Assembly: GCA_003524335.1 (NCBI GenBank)
Contig: DQHV01000383.1
Coordinates: forward strand, 1 to 6,186
Direction: 5' to 3'
DNA from: Candidatus Aminicenantota bacterium
GTDB taxonomy: Bacteria > Acidobacteriota > Aminicenantia > Aminicenantales > UBA8522
DNA: 6,186 nucleotides
This document shows, piece by piece, positions 1 through 5,303 of this stretch (position 1 is the stretch's first letter; every line of letters begins with the position of its first letter). Both the position numbers and the translations under genes were made by a program. Below the pieces are notes generated by a model, which saw only the letters and a program-made list of their open reading frames with translations, made no database searches and was not told the origin of the DNA.

Positions 1-4
1 TGCC

Positions 5-3000
5 ATGGAGTGTCCCAAGTGTCACGCTGAGAACAAGGACAACTCGCGGTTCTGCAGCCACTGCGCGGCGCCGTTAGGTCCGGCGGGACCGCAAAGGGCA
101 TCCCTGACCAAGACCCTGGAGACCCCCTACCATTTCTTGAAGCCTGGGACCCTCATCGCCGGCAAATATAAAATCATCGACGAGACCGGGCACGGCGGCA
201 TGGGGATCGTCTACAAGGCCGAGGACGTCAAGCTCCAGCGATGCGTAGCCTTGAAGTTCCTGCCCCTCCATCTTATGGACTCTCCCGAACTCCGGGAGCG
301 GCTTCTCATCGAGGCCCGGGCAGCCGCCGCGCTTTCCCATCCGAACATCTGTGTCATCTATGAAGTCGGTGAAAGCGAGGAATGCCCTTACATCGCCATG
401 GAGTACGTGGAAGGGGAGACGCTTAGGGACAAAATTAAAAGCGGACCGCTGAAAACCGAAGAGGCTCTTGGGATCGCCATCCAGGTCGCCGAGGGCCTTG
501 ACGAAGCCCACGGCAAGGGTATCATCCACCGGGACATCAAGAGCGCCAATATCATGATTACCGGCAAGGGCCAGGCCAAGATCATGGATTTCGGGTTAGC
601 CAAGGTCAAGGGGGGGCCTCTCCTAACCAGAGAAGGAACAACCCTAGGCACGGTGTCCTACATGTCGCCCGAGCAGGCGCGGGGCGAGGCTGTCAACCAG
701 CGGACGGATATCTGGTCGCTCGGTGTCGTTCTCTATGAAATGCTCAGCGGGCGCCTGCCGTTCCAGGGCGAGCGCGAGACTTCCATATTGTATACCATCG
801 TCCACGAGGAGCCCAGACCGCTCAAGGCCGTCAAACCGGACGTGCCCATCGAAATCGAGCGGATCATCCGTCGTGCCCTGGCGAAAAAGCCGGAGTTACG
901 ATATTCATCGGCCGGGGAGATGCTGAAGGACCTGCAGAGATACCAGGAAGCGCGCAAGGCCGTTGAAGCTGGAGCCTTTAATCTAAGATCACTCTGGCGC
1001 CGGGTTCGCCGGCCTCAGGTCGCCTTCCCCGCCTTAATCGTGATCCTAGCCTTCGTTATCCTAGGTGGCTGGTTCTACAGTCGCCAAGCCAAAATTCGAT
1101 ATGTCCGGGAACAGCTGTTGCCGAAGATCGGGCAGCTCATCGAGGGGGGCAGGGATAATTTCATCGCGGCCTACAAGTTGGCGGCTCAAGCAGAAAAATA
1201 TATGCCGCAAGACGCCAAGCTGTCTGGGTTTATTTCGCAGATCACAGTTAAAATATCTGTCACGACAGAGCCCCCGGGCGCCAAAGTTTATATCAAGGAA
1301 TACAAAACACCGGATGCCCCGTGGGAATACCTGGGTATTTCTCCGATGGATACCGTCCGATTGCCGATCGGCTTTTTTAGGTGGAAGGCCGAGAAAGAAG
1401 AGTACGAAACAGTCCTGGCGGCGGCCCCCGACTTCGAGCTCGACTTGAAATCCCAAGAACTCTATGTCCCTAATAATTTCCAGAGGGTGCTAGACAAGGC
1501 GGGGAGCATTCCGCCCGGCATGGTGCGCATCGCAGGAACTCAAGTCGTCAGGGTCGGGGAGCTCGGCGACTTTTTTGTCGATCGATACGAAATCACAAAC
1601 CGGCAATTCAAAGAATTCGTGGACAAAGGAGGGTACCAGAAAAAGGAATATTGGAAGCAAAAGTTCATCAAAGACGGAAAGGAGCTGACCGGGGAGGTAG
1701 CTCTCAAGGAATTCGTGGATCAAACCGGGCGGCCCGGGCCCTCGACTTGGCAGGCGGGAGACTATCCGCAGGGACAAGACGATTACCCGGTTTCGGGCGT
1801 CAGCTGGTACGAAGCGGCGGCCTATGCCGAATTTATGGGCAAAAGCCTGCCGACGATCTATCACTGGGAAATTGCCCAGGGATTCAGCGCGTTAATGCTG
1901 AGCAGGGGCATATATATGCTGCTGGCCCCTCTCAGCAATTTTAAGAACGAGGGTCTGGCTCCGGTGGGCAGCTTACCCGGCATGACAGGCTACGGGAACT
2001 TTGATATGGCCGGAAACGTCAGGGAATGGTGCTGGAATGAGGCTCCCAAAGGCAGGATAATCAGGGGCGGCGCCTGGAATGATGCCACATATATGTTTGG
2101 CTACCTGAGCCAGGCGACTCCCTTTGACCGCTCGGCAAAAAACGGGTTCCGGTGTGCCATCTATCCCGGACGTGACAAGATCCCCGGAGCGGCTTTTGAG
2201 CCGACGAAACTCGCCGAAGCTCCCGATTTCAATGAACTAAAGCCGGTGCCGGACTCCGTTTTTCAAATCTATAAAGAGCAATTTTCTTACGACAAAACCG
2301 ACCTCAAGTCGAAAGTCGAATGGCGGAACGAAAACTTGCGGGATTGGGTTGAGGAAAAGATCACATTCAATGCGGCCTACAACAACGAGCGCATGATGGC
2401 CTATCTTTTCCTTCCCAAAAGCAGCCCTCCTCCCTATCAAACAGTCATTTATTTTCCCGCCGTCGGTTCAATATCCCAGAAAACAAGCGAAAACCTGGAC
2501 CAGTATTGGGAGTACGATTCCCGTCTGTCCGCCATCGCCAAGAACGGCCGGGCCGTTCTTTATCCTATCTATAAGGGAACCTTTGAGCGCGGAGATGAAG
2601 ATCTATCTTCAGCGGACCGAAGTTCTCATCTCTTTACCGAATGGCTGGTCAAGATTGTCAAGGACTTTAAGAGGTGCGTAGACTATTTAGAGACCCGCCC
2701 GGATATCGACAGCCATAAGCTGGCCTATTTCGGGTTCAGCTGGGGCGGAAAGATGGGTTCGATCATTCCGGCAGTAGAAAGTCGCCTGAAGGCCAGCGTT
2801 CTCCATGTCGGCGGGCTTATGGGCGTCGGCCGGCCCGAAGTCAACGACTTTAACTACGTCACTCGGGTCAAGATCCCGACCTTGATGCTCAATGGAAAGT
2901 ATGATTTGGTTTTCCCGCTGGGAACAAGTGCCAAGCCGTTGTTTGACCTTCTGGGAACGCCCGAAGACCAGAAAAAGATGATTGTCTATGACACCGATCA

Positions 3001-3073
3001 TTCCATCCCCAGGAATGAGTACATCAAGGAAACCTTGAACTGGCTGGACAAGTATCTGGGGCCCGTGAGATGA
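5..3073 (+). CDS. Membrane Ser/Thr protein kinase with extracytoplasmic PEGA-like, SUMF1/FGE-type and alpha/beta hydrolase domains
   Basis: A 1022-residue multidomain protein. Seen: zinc ribbon C3/C6/C17/C20. The kinase domain (about 55-316) has glycine loop GHGGMGIVY (62-70), K84, E103, HRDIKSAN with D177, DFG D195 and SPE 221-223, so all catalytic residues are present. Threonines 208, 212, 213 and 216 lie in the activation segment. A basic stretch (331-336) precedes one membrane helix (about 339-357). Outside follow a PEGA-like domain (about 414-485), a SUMF1/FGE-type domain (504-720; [37 protein letters not shown]) and an alpha/beta hydrolase (about 780-1020) with nucleophile elbow GFSWGG (S912) and probable D967 and H999. 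The FGE-type domain has only C676 and C716 and lacks the close cysteine pair of true formylglycine enzymes, so it probably binds or scaffolds. Inferred: a sensor kinase with an outside esterase-like module; substrates unknown. The start is likely because the ribbon begins at residue 3, but only 4 bases precede it, so no RBS can be judged. Confidence 0.93.
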   Translation: MECPKCHAENKDNSRFCSHCAAPLGPAGPQRASLTKTLETPYHFLKPGTLIAGKYKIIDETGHGGMGIVYKAEDVKLQRCVALKFLPLHLMDSPELRERLLIEARAAAALSHPNICVIYEVGESEECPYIAMEYVEGETLRDKIKSGPLKTEEALGIAIQVAEGLDEAHGKGIIHRDIKSANIMITGKGQAKIMDFGLAKVKGGPLLTREGTTLGTVSYMSPEQARGEAVNQRTDIWSLGVVLYEMLSGRLPFQGERETSILYTIVHEEPRPLKAVKPDVPIEIERIIRRALAKKPELRYSSAGEMLKDLQRYQEARKAVEAGAFNLRSLWRRVRRPQVAFPALIVILAFVILGGWFYSRQAKIRYVREQLLPKIGQLIEGGRDNFIAAYKLAAQAEKYMPQDAKLSGFISQITVKISVTTEPPGAKVYIKEYKTPDAPWEYLGISPMDTVRLPIGFFRWKAEKEEYETVLAAAPDFELDLKSQELYVPNNFQRVLDKAGSIPPGMVRIAGTQVVRVGELGDFFVDRYEITNRQFKEFVDKGGYQKKEYWKQKFIKDGKELTGEVALKEFVDQTGRPGPSTWQAGDYPQGQDDYPVSGVSWYEAAAYAEFMGKSLPTIYHWEIAQGFSALMLSRGIYMLLAPLSNFKNEGLAPVGSLPGMTGYGNFDMAGNVREWCWNEAPKGRIIRGGAWNDATYMFGYLSQATPFDRSAKNGFRCAIYPGRDKIPGAAFEPTKLAEAPDFNELKPVPDSVFQIYKEQFSYDKTDLKSKVEWRNENLRDWVEEKITFNAAYNNERMMAYLFLPKSSPPPYQTVIYFPAVGSISQKTSENLDQYWEYDSRLSAIAKNGRAVLYPIYKGTFERGDEDLSSADRSSHLFTEWLVKIVKDFKRCVDYLETRPDIDSHKLAYFGFSWGGKMGSIIPAVESRLKASVLHVGGLMGVGRPEVNDFNYVTRVKIPTLMLNGKYDLVFPLGTSAKPLFDLLGTPEDQKKMIVYDTDHSIPRNEYIKETLNWLDKYLGPVR
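2540..2560. repeat. Perfect 10-bp inverted repeat with 1-nt centre inside the kinase gene
   Basis: The left arm AAGAACGGCC and right arm GGCCGTTCTT are exact reverse complements separated by a single G. The repeat lies in the hydrolase-domain part of the kinase gene, encoding about residues 846-852 (K-N-G-R-A-V-L). As RNA or single-stranded DNA it could fold into a stem of about 9 bp with a 3-nt loop. No T run follows, so it is not a typical terminator. It may be an accident of codon choice. Confidence 0.6.
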
Positions 3074-3076
3074 CAA

Positions 3077-3151
3077 TGGTGGGCGATACAGGATTTGAAC
3101 CTGTGACTTCTACCGTGTGAAGGTAGCACTCTACCCCTGAGTTAATCGCCC
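3077..3151 (-). tRNA. tRNA-Val (anticodon CAC)
   Basis: Reading the minus strand, every stem of a standard tRNA can be paired by eye. The acceptor is GGGCGAT with ATCGCCC (7 bp). The D stem is ACTC/GAGT around loop AGGGGTA. The anticodon stem CTACC/GGTAG encloses loop TTCACAC, giving anticodon CAC (plus-strand 3117-3119), which reads the valine codon GUG. The variable loop is AAGTC, and the T stem ACAGG/CCTGT carries loop TTCAAAT. The discriminator base is A (3080) and the CCA end is encoded (3079-3077). The gene is convergent with the kinase gene, whose stop codon ends 3 bp before the CCA end. No intrinsic terminator is visible for the tRNA, so its transcript probably runs antisense into the kinase 3' end before 3' trimming. 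Confidence 0.96.
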
Positions 3152-3159
3152 ACGGCCCT

Positions 3160-3187
3160 ATTTTAGCGCTTTGCCTCGATAAGTCAA
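3160..3187 (-). promoter_or_regulatory. Probable sigma70-type promoter of tRNA-Val
   Basis: On the minus strand TTGACT (3187-3182, 5 of 6 to the -35 consensus) is followed after 16 bp by TAAAAT (3165-3160, 5 of 6 to the -10 consensus). The expected start, about 7 nt downstream, is near 3153, only one to three bases before the mature tRNA 5' end at 3151. The primary transcript would then carry almost no 5' leader for RNase P to remove. The position relative to the tRNA makes this more than a chance match. Confidence 0.7.
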
Positions 3188-3236
3188 TTTCTCCACGTTT
3201 GCCCGGTATTTGCCTATTGTTGAGCCGTCACCCCCC

Positions 3237-3260
3237 AGTCGGTTCGCTGCCGATTTTTTT
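3237..3260 (+). terminator. Possible weak intrinsic terminator downstream of the kinase gene
   Basis: AGTCGG (3237-3242) can pair with CCGATT (3250-3255) across a 7-nt loop, using one G-T wobble, and a run of seven T (3254-3260) follows. This has terminator form on the plus strand, but the stem is short. It would end kinase transcripts about 165 bp after the stop codon, beyond the antisense tRNA, and just before the promoter of the next plus-strand gene. That location is sensible, but stem strength is marginal. Confidence 0.4.
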
Positions 3261-3268
3261 CGTCCGGA

Positions 3269-3297
3269 TTGACATTATCCCGTTTTCTTTCTATAAA
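3269..3297 (+). promoter_or_regulatory. Strong sigma70-type promoter predicting a leaderless transcript
   Basis: TTGACA (3269-3274, perfect -35) is followed after exactly 17 bp by TATAAA (3292-3297, 5 of 6 to the -10 consensus). The expected transcription start, about 7 nt downstream, falls at 3304-3305, on the ATG of the following gene at 3305. An in-frame TAG (3299-3301) lies just before that ATG, so the coding region cannot begin further upstream. No Shine-Dalgarno sequence with usable spacing is present; the only AGG (3300-3302) is 2 nt from the ATG. Confidence 0.8.
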
Positions 3298-3304
3298 TTA
3301 GGCA

Positions 3305-4498
3305 ATGGCCATCCGTCGTTGCCCCTATTGCAAAGCCATCATCGACGAGCAGGACAAGTACTGCAATAACTGCGGCACCCAGCTCCTTTTCCCAGAGGAC
3401 GAGTTCATAGAAGAGCAGATCCCCGGCGATAAGATCGTCGATGAGGACGTGGCAGAAAAGGAAGAACAAAAAGAGGAAGCGCAAGTAGAAGAACTTGAAG
3501 AAGAGGAGAAGCCGGAAGAAACGGAGTCTGTAGAGGAAAAAGTGGAAGAAGACGACGAAGAGGAAGGGGAGGAAGAAAAAGACGACGATTCGGAGGAGCT
3601 CGAAGAGCCGGAAGAGGAAAAAGAAGAAGACGAAGAAGAAGCAGAAGAAGAACTCGAGCTTGAAACTGAAGAAGAAGAGGACGAGCTAGAGGAAGAAGAG
3701 AAAATCGAGGAGCCCACCCAAGAAATAAGAACCGTGGAACTGGTTCAAAAGCCGGCCGAGGCCGATAAGCCCCAGAAGAAATACGAGGTCTCGATCGAAG
3801 AGGATGAGCTGGTCTTTAAAACCAAGGAACTAGACAACCTGACCGGGACGGTCGATGAAGGGAAGGAAAAACTCGAGGAGTTTCTTTCATCTTTCCAGAA
3901 AGTGAAAGCGAAGGCCGTAACTCCTCATGAAGTCCCCGCGCTCTTCCAGGAAGGGGAGGAACCTGGCTCAGGAACGAAAGAGGTACTCCCACCCTGGGCG
4001 AGCGGGATGAAGGAAACGCCTCCTCCTTCGGCCGGTCTCGAAAAGAGCAAGGAGACGGTGTCAGAGAGGGGGGCCGAGTCAGGGACGACGCCGACCCGCC
4101 CCGAATGGACAACCGATTCAGGGATTGGCATACCGGAGAAAGTGACCCAGGTGACCCTGCCTTTCAGCGATACCGCCGTCGCGGCGACAGCCGAGGAGAA
4201 AGAGGAAGTGGCCGAAGCAGAAGAGAAGGAAGAAGTCGAAGCAGAGACCCGTCCGCGGGCGGAGTTTTCCCTGAAGCTCAGGTCCAAGCTCGTCGATCTC
4301 GTGTTCATCACCGCCCTCTGGCTGATCACCCTCTGGTTCACGGCTCAAGTGATCGGCGTGTCCTTCCTTCGGCTCATCGCGGGCTCGCCCGTTCCGGTGC
4401 TGGCCTTCTACTTCATCCTTCTTCTGCTGTATTTCTTCCTGTTCCTCTACTTTTTAGGGGAAACCCTGGGAGACCACTACTTCTCGGAAGAAGACTAA
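3305..4498 (+). CDS. Zinc-ribbon, acidic low-complexity protein with C-terminal RDD-like membrane pair; function unknown
   Basis: A 397-residue protein that I cannot assign to a characterised family over its whole length. Seen: an N-terminal zinc ribbon C6/C9/C20/C23 (CX2CX10CX2C); an extremely acidic tract at 51-136 with 59 Glu/Asp in 86 residues; a mixed region (137-200) with possible helix around 183-203; a Pro/Gly/Ser/Thr-rich linker (about 205-285); a second Glu-rich stretch (297-314) made of two near-identical 8-9 residue units; and two membrane helices (about 329-347 and 364-384). The membrane part has LRSKLVDLVF before helix 1 and LGETLGDHYF after helix 2, which resemble the Arg/Asp and G-x-T-L-G-K signatures of RDD-family membrane domains, but the protein stops there without a third helix. 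Inferred topology: ribbon, acidic region and C-terminus in the cytoplasm. The start is fixed by the in-frame stop just upstream, and the mRNA is probably leaderless. It converges with lptB (7 bp between stops). It may bind a basic partner, nucleic-acid-binding protein or metal. Confidence 0.88.
   Translation: MAIRRCPYCKAIIDEQDKYCNNCGTQLLFPEDEFIEEQIPGDKIVDEDVAEKEEQKEEAQVEELEEEEKPEETESVEEKVEEDDEEEGEEEKDDDSEELEEPEEEKEEDEEEAEEELELETEEEEDELEEEEKIEEPTQEIRTVELVQKPAEADKPQKKYEVSIEEDELVFKTKELDNLTGTVDEGKEKLEEFLSSFQKVKAKAVTPHEVPALFQEGEEPGSGTKEVLPPWASGMKETPPPSAGLEKSKETVSERGAESGTTPTRPEWTTDSGIGIPEKVTQVTLPFSDTAVAATAEEKEEVAEAEEKEEVEAETRPRAEFSLKLRSKLVDLVFITALWLITLWFTAQVIGVSFLRLIAGSPVPVLAFYFILLLLYFFLFLYFLGETLGDHYFSEED
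3455..3712 (+). repeat. GAA/GAG-rich purine tract encoding the acidic region
   Basis: This stretch is built almost wholly of GAA, GAG, GAC/GAT and AAA/AAG codons, so the plus strand is strongly purine-biased while the minus strand is pyrimidine-rich. It encodes residues 51-136 of the acidic protein. The unit is irregular rather than a clean tandem repeat. Such tracts are prone to slippage and can change length between relatives. The minus strand shows a long serine-rich open frame here only because GAA/GAG reads as TTC/CTC and related TCT/TCC codons. Confidence 0.8.
4193..4243 (+). repeat. Two-copy Glu-rich tandem repeat just before the membrane segment
   Basis: Copy 1 (4193-4219) encodes EEKEEVAEA and copy 2 (4220-4243) encodes EEKEEVEA, identical at the protein level except for one missing alanine codon. 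The third codon positions differ at several sites, so the duplication is not very recent or has been maintained by selection for charge. It sits at residues 297-313, shortly before the first membrane helix, and could form a charged helical spacer. Confidence 0.6.
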
Positions 4499-4505
4499 CG
4501 CCGCC

Positions 4506-5231
4506 TTAAAGAAGCGCGAAATCGTCGCCCAGAAACCTCTTTCGGGCCTGTTCGTCCGCCGCGATCTGGCCGGGGCTTCCCTCGATCAGCACCGCGCCCT
4601 CATCCAGGATGTACGCCCGGTCGGTGATCCGGAGCGTGTCGCGGACGTTGTGGTCGGAGATGATGATTCCGATGTCCCTCTCCTTCAGGCGGAGCAGGAT
4701 CTTCTGGAGCTCGATGATGGTCAGGGGCTCGATGCCCGTGAATGGCTCGTCCAGGAGCAAGAATTTGGGCTTCAAGACCAGCGACCGGCAGATCTCGAGT
4801 TTCCGCCTCTCTCCTCCGCTGAGGCTGTGGGCGGATTGTTCGGACAGGGGGAGGAGGCCGAGTTCCTTCAGGAGATCGTGTGATAACCTCTCTTTTTCCT
4901 CGTCCTCGTAGGGGAGGAGCTCGAGGATGAGCCGTAGGTTGTTCTCCACCGAGGCCTTAAGGAAGACCGAGTTCTCCTGCGGGAGGTAGGTGATGCCGAG
5001 GCGGGCCCTTTCCGGGGTCGCGCTCCGGGAAATGTCCTCATCATCGAGATAGATGGCACCCCGGTCCGGCTTGACCAGGCCGACGACCATCTGGAAAGTC
5101 GTCGTCTTGCCGGCGCCGTTCCGGCCCAGAAGCCCGATGATCTCGCCCGACTGGACGCGGACATTGACCCCCCGGACGACCTCCCGGCCGCCGTAGGTCT
5201 TGGTCAGGTTTTCCGAGCGCAGGACCGGCAT
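4506..5231 (-). CDS. lptB: LptB, ATPase of the lipopolysaccharide export ABC transporter
   Basis: The cytoplasmic ATP-binding subunit that, as a dimer with LptF/LptG and LptC, extracts lipopolysaccharide from the inner membrane and pushes it along the LptA bridge to LptD/E. At 241 residues it has the same length as Escherichia coli LptB. Seen: Walker A GRNGAGKT (36-43), Q-loop Q85 in the LptB-like LPQENSVF, ABC signature LSGGERRKLEICRSL (137-151), Walker B FLLLDE (157-162) followed by PFTGIEP, and H-loop SDHNVRDTL with H194. The LPQE-S-F, DEPFTGI-P and DHNVRDTL segments distinguish LptB from general branched-chain amino-acid transporter ATPases, its closest lookalikes. Unusually, no lptA, lptC, kdsC, rpoN or hpf gene is adjacent: it is divergent from a DUF1848 gene and convergent with the acidic protein gene, so it is probably transcribed alone. 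The start is supported by GAGGT upstream and by the promoter spacing. Confidence 0.95.
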   Translation of the reverse strand: MPVLRSENLTKTYGGREVVRGVNVRVQSGEIIGLLGRNGAGKTTTFQMVVGLVKPDRGAIYLDDEDISRSATPERARLGITYLPQENSVFLKASVENNLRLILELLPYEDEEKERLSHDLLKELGLLPLSEQSAHSLSGGERRKLEICRSLVLKPKFLLLDEPFTGIEPLTIIELQKILLRLKERDIGIIISDHNVRDTLRITDRAYILDEGAVLIEGSPGQIAADEQARKRFLGDDFALL

Positions 5232-5259
5232 TGAGTGATGCGACCTCGTCGGCTAGAAT
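5231..5259 (+). promoter_or_regulatory. Probable promoter of the DUF1848 gene
   Basis: TTGAGT (5231-5236, 4 of 6 to the -35 consensus) is followed after 17 bp by TAGAAT (5254-5259, 5 of 6 to the -10 consensus). The -35 shares base 5231 with the lptB start codon on the other strand. Transcription would start near 5266, giving a leader of about 38 nt before the ATG at 5304. Together with the lptB promoter it forms an arrangement centred on 5258/5259. Confidence 0.55.
5243..5247 (-). promoter_or_regulatory. Ribosome binding site of lptB
   Basis: On the minus strand GAGGT lies 11 nt before the lptB ATG, a somewhat long but usable spacing. It falls inside the roughly 20-nt leader predicted from the promoter at 5258-5286, so it supports both this start codon and that promoter. 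Confidence 0.5.
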
Positions 5260-5286
5260 ACTAAGGTCTATCCGCAGGCCTGTCAA
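5258..5286 (-). promoter_or_regulatory. Probable lptB promoter
   Basis: On the minus strand a perfect TTGACA (5286-5281) is followed after 17 bp by TAGTAT (5263-5258), which matches the -10 consensus at 4 of 6 positions including the key A2 and T6. Transcription would start near 5251, giving a leader of about 20 nt with GAGGT in it. The -10 overlaps that of the opposite promoter by 2 bp, and the -35 lies in the 5' leader of the DUF1848 gene. Confidence 0.6.
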
Positions 5287-5294
5287 GGAACGCT

Positions 5295-5299
5295 AAGGA
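5295..5299 (+). promoter_or_regulatory. Ribosome binding site of the DUF1848 gene
   Basis: AAGGA lies 4 nt before the ATG at 5304, closer than the usual 5-9 nt. A second AAGGAA at 5285-5290 is too far to serve this start. The protein N-terminus matches the family from residue 3 onward, so the start is retained despite the short spacing. Confidence 0.45.
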
Positions 5300-5303
5300 A
5301 AGC

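Noticed and set aside
74..529. Minus-strand open frame opposite the kinase domain
   Set aside because: It lies wholly inside a region whose plus-strand translation contains every kinase motif, and its own product shows no known features.
1729..1740. GC-only palindrome GGCCCGGGCC in the kinase gene
   Set aside because: It is a 10-bp palindrome of low-complexity GC sequence in a Gly/Pro codon region and is expected by chance in GC-rich DNA.
3078..3152. Alternative tRNA register with acceptor TGGGCGA/TCGCCCA
   Set aside because: The pairing is also 7 bp but leaves no proper discriminator before CCA; the register GGGCGAT/ATCGCCC with A and encoded CCA gives standard arm lengths throughout.
3325..3717. 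Long serine-rich open frame on the minus strand
   Set aside because: It is the complement of the GAA/GAG-rich acidic tract, which automatically reads as serine codons. It has no promoter or RBS, and the plus-strand gene is supported by its zinc ribbon, membrane helices and promoter.
3925..4341. Minus-strand open frame opposite the linker and membrane part of the acidic protein
   Set aside because: Composition is Ser/Pro-rich without recognisable motifs, and it overlaps a well-supported gene in full.
4499..4505. Terminator between the convergent acidic-protein and lptB genes
   Set aside because: Only 7 bp separate the stop codons, and no hairpin with a T run is visible on either strand around them.
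4609..4911. Plus-strand open frames opposite lptB
   Set aside because: They are shadows of an intact lptB with all ATPase motifs in the minus-strand frame.
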